Positions 28,967-32,707 of a DNA stretch of 32,707 bases are shown here, piece after piece. Both the position numbers and the translations under genes were made by a program. A model generated the notes under the pieces. That model made no database searches, had not been told where the DNA came from, and saw nothing but the letters and a program-made list of their open reading frames with translations. Where the stretch lies: positions 1 to 32,707 of the forward strand of contig NZ_JAWOCR010000035.1 in assembly GCF_046483665.1 (NCBI RefSeq), in the 5' to 3' direction. This DNA is from Thiohalophilus sp046483665 (GTDB lineage Bacteria; Pseudomonadota; Gammaproteobacteria; UBA6429; Thiohalophilaceae). Within the stretch, counting starts at the first letter, position 1; each line of letters opens with the position of its first letter.

Positions 28967-31231
28967 TTACAGACTGCTGTAACGCTTGCGTAAACGTTGC
29001 CGAACAATTTCCGCGGCGGTATTCACCAGGAAAGTAAAGGCAAACAGCACCAGCGCCGCCAGGAACAGAACACGATAATGCGTACTGTCGACTTCCGACT
29101 CGGGCATTTCCACCGCGATATTGGCTGACAGGGTGCGCATGCCCTCGAAGATATTCATGTCCATCAGCGGCGTATTGCCGGTCGCCATCAACACGATCAT
29201 GGTCTCACCCACCGCGCGTCCCAGACCGATCATCACCGCCGAGAAGATCCCCGGACTGGCGGTCAGCAGAACGACCCGCATCATGGTCTGCCAGGACGTG
29301 GCGCCCATGGCCAGCGAGCCCTGTACCAGGTGCTTGGGCACGGCGAAGATCGCATCCTCGGCAATGGAGAAGATGGTCGGAATCACTGCGAAGCCCATGG
29401 CCAGGCCGATGACCAGCGAGTTGCGCTGGTCATAACTGATGCCCAGTTCCTCGCTCATCCAGATGCGCACATCCCCGCCGAAGAAAGCGGCTTCCATCCA
29501 CGGACTGGCACTGAAAGAGGCATAACCGATTAACAGAATGATCGGGATCAACCAGGCGGCTTCCCACCCTTCGGGGAGCGTATGGCGGATTCGATCCGGC
29601 AGACGATGGAATCCATAGGCGACCAGCAACAACCCGAAGGGCATGATGATCAATAAGGAGAAGATCCCCGGCAGGTGTCGCTCCAGAAACGGTGCCAGCC
29701 AGAGCCCGGCCAGAAAACCGATGATGACCGTCGGCAGGGCCTCCATGATCTCGATGCTGGGTTTGACCGTCTGGCGCATGCGCGGGGCCATGAAATGGGC
29801 GGTATAGATCGCGCCCATGATGGACAGCGGAATCGCGAACAGCATGGCGTAGAACGCCGCCTTGAGCGTGCCAAAGGAGAGCGGCACCAGCGACAGTTTG
29901 GGCTCATGATCGTTACTGGACGAGGAGGACTGCCAGACATACTCGGGTTCGTCGTAGCTTTCGTACCAGACCTTACCCCACAGCGAGGACATGGAGATTT
30001 CCGGATGCTCGTTATCGATATGGTAAAAATGCAGACGCTCGCCGGACTGCAGCAACGCGGCCTTGGCACGCGGTGAGATGGCCACCTGCTGCAGGGCGTC
30101 GGCAACCGGCCGGGTCAACAGAGTACGGTTCGCCGTGGTGTGAAAGATCCCCAGCTGACCCTCACCGTCCACAGCCAGAAATCCCTTGCGGTTGTATTCC
30201 GGCGCGATCCCTTTAATTGGCCCGTTCAAATCATCGAAAGAACGAATCTGGCGAAACACCCGTTTGTCGCTGTCACGCTGCTCGGGTACGGGGAACAACT
30301 GCAAGACCGTGCCCTGATCCGAGCCGGCCAGCAACGAGATATCCCCGGTCAGAAATTCCAGGCTGGTCACCCGCTGATTCCCACCAAACAGCGAAAGGTG
30401 CTGTTGCAGCGAAGGGGCTTCCTTGTCAAACAGATCGTAATGGCTCAGGTTGTCATCGCCACGGACGACATAAAGATTGCGTTGCTGCTTGTCCACCAGC
30501 AAATGAGAGATGGCACCGCGCGAGGTCCGTGGTACTTCTGCCCGGGTTTCCTCCAGGGTGACGTCATCGCCCAGAAACGATTCCTCGCGGCGGATATTCA
30601 ATAGTTGAATCTGTTGCTCGCCGGCCAACCCGGCAACCGTGGTCTCTTCCTCACCGGACTGCACCGCGAGATGGGTAATCGCCCGCCCCTGGGTATCCAG
30701 TTGCAGAAGGTCCTCGCCAAGCGGATACTGGATTTCTGGCGTAATTTCCCGCACCGGTTTGCCGCCTTCCACCAGGGCATCGCTAAAGCTGATCTGGTAG
30801 TGATGCTTGAACACCAGCGCCTGGCCATTGGACAATCCCACGCCCAGCACCCGGCTGGCCGGATCACCCGCCGCCCAGCTGGTGATTTGTGTGTCGTCGG
30901 GAATCGGCAGGGGCACGATCTTGCGAATCGTCCCATCCCAGGTATTGAAGAAAATCACCCGGCCGGTATCGGTCAGGCGCAGACCAACCACCGCCTGCTC
31001 TTCCATCGCCAGATGCAGTGTTCGCTCGTCGCTGCCGGGGACGCTGTAATCGGTGACCTTGTCGATCGACGCCGACTGGAACATCGGCAGCACCACCGCC
31101 AGCAAATAGACCAGGATCAGGGTGATCGCCACGATCACCCCCAGGCCCCCCACCGCCACGCCATGGCGGGCCAGGGTGTCCTTGAGCATGCGCCAGCGCA
31201 TTAGCAGATTGCTGTGGTCGATACGGGTCAT
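28967..31231 (-). CDS. pstC: Phosphate ABC transporter permease PstC, long form
   Basis: The 754-residue protein has one N-terminal helix (about 27-50) and a periplasmic domain of about 390 residues (55-445). That domain has recurring beta-strand units with a WD/beta-propeller flavour (e.g. 'VLGVGLSNGQALVFKH', 'GFLAVDGEGQLGIFHT'). A PstC permease domain follows (450-750) with EALPTVIIGFLAG and the EAA loop VQGSLAMGATSWQTMMRVVL. E. coli PstC is only about 319 residues. The extra domain may dock the likewise extended PstA or the binding protein; this is inference. It has its own Pho-box promoter (31268-31301), separate from pstS, whose terminator intervenes. Confidence 0.94.
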   Translation of the reverse strand: MTRIDHSNLLMRWRMLKDTLARHGVAVGGLGVIVAITLILVYLLAVVLPMFQSASIDKVTDYSVPGSDERTLHLAMEEQAVVGLRLTDTGRVIFFNTWDGTIRKIVPLPIPDDTQITSWAAGDPASRVLGVGLSNGQALVFKHHYQISFSDALVEGGKPVREITPEIQYPLGEDLLQLDTQGRAITHLAVQSGEEETTVAGLAGEQQIQLLNIRREESFLGDDVTLEETRAEVPRTSRGAISHLLVDKQQRNLYVVRGDDNLSHYDLFDKEAPSLQQHLSLFGGNQRVTSLEFLTGDISLLAGSDQGTVLQLFPVPEQRDSDKRVFRQIRSFDDLNGPIKGIAPEYNRKGFLAVDGEGQLGIFHTTANRTLLTRPVADALQQVAISPRAKAALLQSGERLHFYHIDNEHPEISMSSLWGKVWYESYDEPEYVWQSSSSSNDHEPKLSLVPLSFGTLKAAFYAMLFAIPLSIMGAIYTAHFMAPRMRQTVKPSIEIMEALPTVIIGFLAGLWLAPFLERHLPGIFSLLIIMPFGLLLVAYGFHRLPDRIRHTLPEGWEAAWLIPIILLIGYASFSASPWMEAAFFGGDVRIWMSEELGISYDQRNSLVIGLAMGFAVIPTIFSIAEDAIFAVPKHLVQGSLAMGATSWQTMMRVVLLTASPGIFSAVMIGLGRAVGETMIVLMATGNTPLMDMNIFEGMRTLSANIAVEMPESEVDSTHYRVLFLAALVLFAFTFLVNTAAEIVRQRLRKRYSSL

Positions 31232-31267
31232 GACAGGCTCGCTTGTCCCCTGATTACTGGAGGCGCC

Positions 31268-31301
31268 AGCATAAAGACCGGATATGACAGAAATGTGACA
31301 A
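31268..31301 (-). promoter_or_regulatory. Pho box and -10 element of the pstCAB-phoU operon
   Basis: On the minus strand TTGTCAC-ATTT-CTGTCAT (31301-31284) is a near-ideal Pho box; the second half-site equals the E. coli consensus CTGTCAT. Ten bases downstream is TATGCT (31273-31268), the spacing expected when PhoB replaces the -35 contact. The transcript would start about 30 bases before pstC. Confidence 0.8.
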
Positions 31302-31375
31302 AAGAGCCTCCGTTTCGGCTGCTGTACTGCAAGCCTGCTAATGGCTATTTTTTACCCATCGGTACGACCAATGGC

Positions 31376-31430
31376 CTCTCACAGAGGCACCAGATCGCCA
31401 GGAAATCAGTTGGTTATCCCTCTGCGAGAG
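31376..31430. repeat. Degenerate CTCTCACAGAGG...CTCTGCGAGAG inverted element
   Basis: The arms CTCTCACAGAGG (31376-31387) and CTCTGCGAGAG (31420-31430) match the ends of the elements at 6122-6317 and 22789-22862. It lies in the 281-bp gap between pstS and pstC, with the pstS terminator beside it. Confidence 0.7.
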
Positions 31431-31457
31431 ACATTCAGAATCATCTGTTTCCAGCAC

Positions 31458-31484
31458 AAAAAAAGCCCCGCCAGTGGCGGGGCT
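31458..31484 (-). terminator. Rho-independent terminator of pstS
   Basis: On the minus strand AAGCCCCGCC and GGCGGGGCTT pair around a 3-base loop and are followed by a run of T residues. It lies about 28 bp after the pstS stop and separates pstS from pstC transcription. Confidence 0.92.
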
Positions 31485-31512
31485 TGCAAGACACGAGAGG
31501 TGCGTCTTTAAC

Positions 31513-32484
31513 TTACTTCAATTTGTCTATTTGTTTTTCCGCGACACTGGCCGGCAGCGGGATATAACCGTCCTTGACGACCACTTCCTGACCAATCTTG
31601 GACATAACCATCTTGATGAACTCGCGTTCCAGCGGCGGCAACGGCTTGTTGGGATGCTTGTTCACGTAGACGTAGAGGAAGCGGGACAGCGGATACTTGC
31701 CCTTCAGGGCGTTTTCCGTCGTTGCCGCGATCATCGGATCACCCTCTTTTTTGGCCAGAGCAACCGTTTTGACGCCGGAGGTCTTGTAACCGATACCGGA
31801 ATATCCAATGCCGTTCAGGGATGAAGATACCGACTGAACCACCGAGGCGGAACCGGGCTGTTCGTTCACAGAACTCTTGTAGTCGCCTTTACACAGGGCA
31901 TGCTTCTTGTAGTAACCGTAAGTGCCGGAAACCGAGTTACGCCCGTAGATCTGGATATCGCGGTTGGCCCAGGCGCCGGTCAGACCCAGATCACCCCAGG
32001 TAGAGATGTCCTTGTCGTAACCACATTTGCGGGTCGAGGAGAAAATCGCATCCACCTGCGGAATGGTCAGCCCTTCGATCGGGTTATCCTTGTGGACGAA
32101 AACAGCCAGGGCGTCGATGGCCACCGGAATGGCGGTCGGCTTGTAACCGTGTTTCTTTTCGAACGATTCGATTTCCTTGGACTTCATCTTGCGGCTCATC
32201 GGCCCCAGATTGGAAGTCCCTTCGGTCAACGCCGGCGGCGCGGTAGAGGAACCGGCGGCCTGGATCTGAATGTTGACATTCGGATACTGGCGCTTGAACT
32301 CTTCCGCCCACAAGGTCATCAGATTGGCCAGGGTATCGGAACCCACACTGCTCAGATTACCGGAGACGCCACTGGCGCGCTGATAATCTTTCAAATCGGG
32401 ATCGACTTTGGCTTGCGCGAAAGCCTGGCCAGAGACAAAGCTCATTGCCAGTAGCGAAGCCAGAAGCTGCTTTTTCTTTAACAT
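31513..32484 (-). CDS. pstS: Periplasmic phosphate-binding protein PstS
   Basis: The 323-residue protein has a signal peptide (MLKKKQLLASLLAMSFVSGQ, cleavage after AFA or AQA) and a PstS-like binding fold. It includes LSSVGSDTLANLMTLWAEEF (phosphate-loop serines), QAAGSSTAPPALTEGTSNLG with the conserved GSS, PVAIDALAVFVHKDNPI, and GRNSVSGTYGYYK, a second ligand loop. It is the high-affinity phosphate receptor for the PstCAB channel. It belongs to the PstS group found in Pseudomonas rather than the E. coli type. AAGGAG lies 7-8 bases before ATG 32484. It is a monocistronic unit with its own double Pho box and terminator. Confidence 0.95.
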   Translation of the reverse strand: MLKKKQLLASLLAMSFVSGQAFAQAKVDPDLKDYQRASGVSGNLSSVGSDTLANLMTLWAEEFKRQYPNVNIQIQAAGSSTAPPALTEGTSNLGPMSRKMKSKEIESFEKKHGYKPTAIPVAIDALAVFVHKDNPIEGLTIPQVDAIFSSTRKCGYDKDISTWGDLGLTGAWANRDIQIYGRNSVSGTYGYYKKHALCKGDYKSSVNEQPGSASVVQSVSSSLNGIGYSGIGYKTSGVKTVALAKKEGDPMIAATTENALKGKYPLSRFLYVYVNKHPNKPLPPLEREFIKMVMSKIGQEVVVKDGYIPLPASVAEKQIDKLK

Positions 32485-32522
32485 GGATGCTCTCCTTACG
32501 AGATTTGTGTTTTGTTCGGCGT

Positions 32523-32578
32523 ACTGTATGAATCGGTTGTGACAAGGTTATGAACCAAATGTGACCAGCGTATGACAA
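32523..32578 (-). promoter_or_regulatory. Tandem Pho boxes and -10 element of pstS
   Basis: On the minus strand four 7-bp half-sites, TTGTCAT, TGGTCAC, GGTTCAT and TTGTCAC (32578-32539), are each separated by 4 bases. This exact 11-bp period is the PhoB pattern. Ten bases further is TACAGT (32528-32523), a -10 in the same geometry as at pstC. Confidence 0.85.
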
Positions 32579-32583
32579 TGCCC

Positions 32584-32598
32584 CCGGGCTTCGCCCGG
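32584..32598. repeat. GC-rich hairpin upstream of the pstS promoter
   Basis: CCGGGC / GCCCGG form a perfect 6-bp stem around TTC, directly upstream of the Pho boxes. Confidence 0.6.
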
Positions 32599-32600
32599 AG

Positions 32601-32707
32601 GCGAGTTACGAGGGACGAGTAACGAGGGCCGAGGGAAACCATCCCATAGCTCAGGAGAAGGCTGTCTTCCCTCCTCGTCACTCGTCACTCGTCACTCGTC
32701 ACTCGTC
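32601..32707. repeat. Heptamer arrays at the right edge of the window
   Basis: The left array (32601-32635) reads ACGAGGG, ACGAGTA, ACGAGGG-type units. The right array (32672-32707, running off the window) has about five CTCGTCA units in inverse orientation. The pair encloses about 36 bp. No gene is visible between 32485 and 32707. Confidence 0.85.

Noticed and set aside
1..32707. tRNA, rRNA or riboswitch genes
   Set aside because: I saw no cloverleaf with CCA end, no rRNA core motif and no recognisable riboswitch; a covariance-model search was not possible here.

Overview
This 32.7-kb window reads as chromosomal DNA of a GC-rich gammaproteobacterium. The evidence is the gene content (RNase T, Tag, PyrC class II, monothiol GrxD, a Porin_4-type porin) and the enlarged PstC/PstA pair. 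The set pyrC-rnt-grxD-argD/argF also recalls, from memory, a Pseudomonas neighbourhood in which pyrC, rnt, bfd, grxD and argF lie close together. The species cannot be named from the sequence. I see no rRNA, tRNA, phage, transposase or CRISPR array.

Layout from left to right. (1) 1-4040, minus strand: a pyruvate dehydrogenase operon, pdhA-pdhB-E2. The E2 gene reads in frame into a dihydrolipoamide dehydrogenase domain that leaves the window. (2) 4295-6079, plus: a small NTF2-like protein and fumarase C. (3) 6357-7907, plus: tag and an HPP-family membrane protein. (4) 8038-10829: pyrC (+), a TraB/GumN-family secreted protein (-) and rnt (+). (5) 11050-13993, minus: cytochrome b561-like protein, PepSY protein, OmpR-type regulator and PhoQ/QseC-like kinase in one tight operon. 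(6) 14298-16573, minus: grxD and an asparagine-synthetase-type amidotransferase. (7) 17075-19450: a lone hydantoinase-B-like gene diverging from a PF06181 (PuuD-like) membrane protein. (8) 19768-22720, plus: argD-argF and a Sel1-repeat protein. (9) 23269-25508: a porin (-) and an orphan FbpC/PotA-like ABC ATPase (+). (10) 25668-32484, minus: pstS, pstC-pstA-pstB-phoU, with PhoB-box-like repeats before pstS and pstC and weaker ones before the porin. This suggests a phosphate-starvation block.

The genes are mostly housekeeping and I find no convincing new defence or biosynthetic system. The unusual signal is between the genes. Nearly every gap holds short-repeat arrays: 7-mers ACGAGGG/ACGAGTG, 7-mers CTAAGTT/CTAGTAA, and 8-9-mers of CGCAGAG/CGCAAAG type. 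They often occur as inverted 'bookends' around 70-200 bp islands that contain hairpins or terminators. A second layer is REP-like hairpins whose foot carries GTAG/CTAC. These repeats touch coding sequence: they supply the C-terminal tail of the hydantoinase-like protein, the leader of the amidotransferase gene, and stop codons of phoU and the kinase. The fused E2-E3 protein is the most notable single gene.
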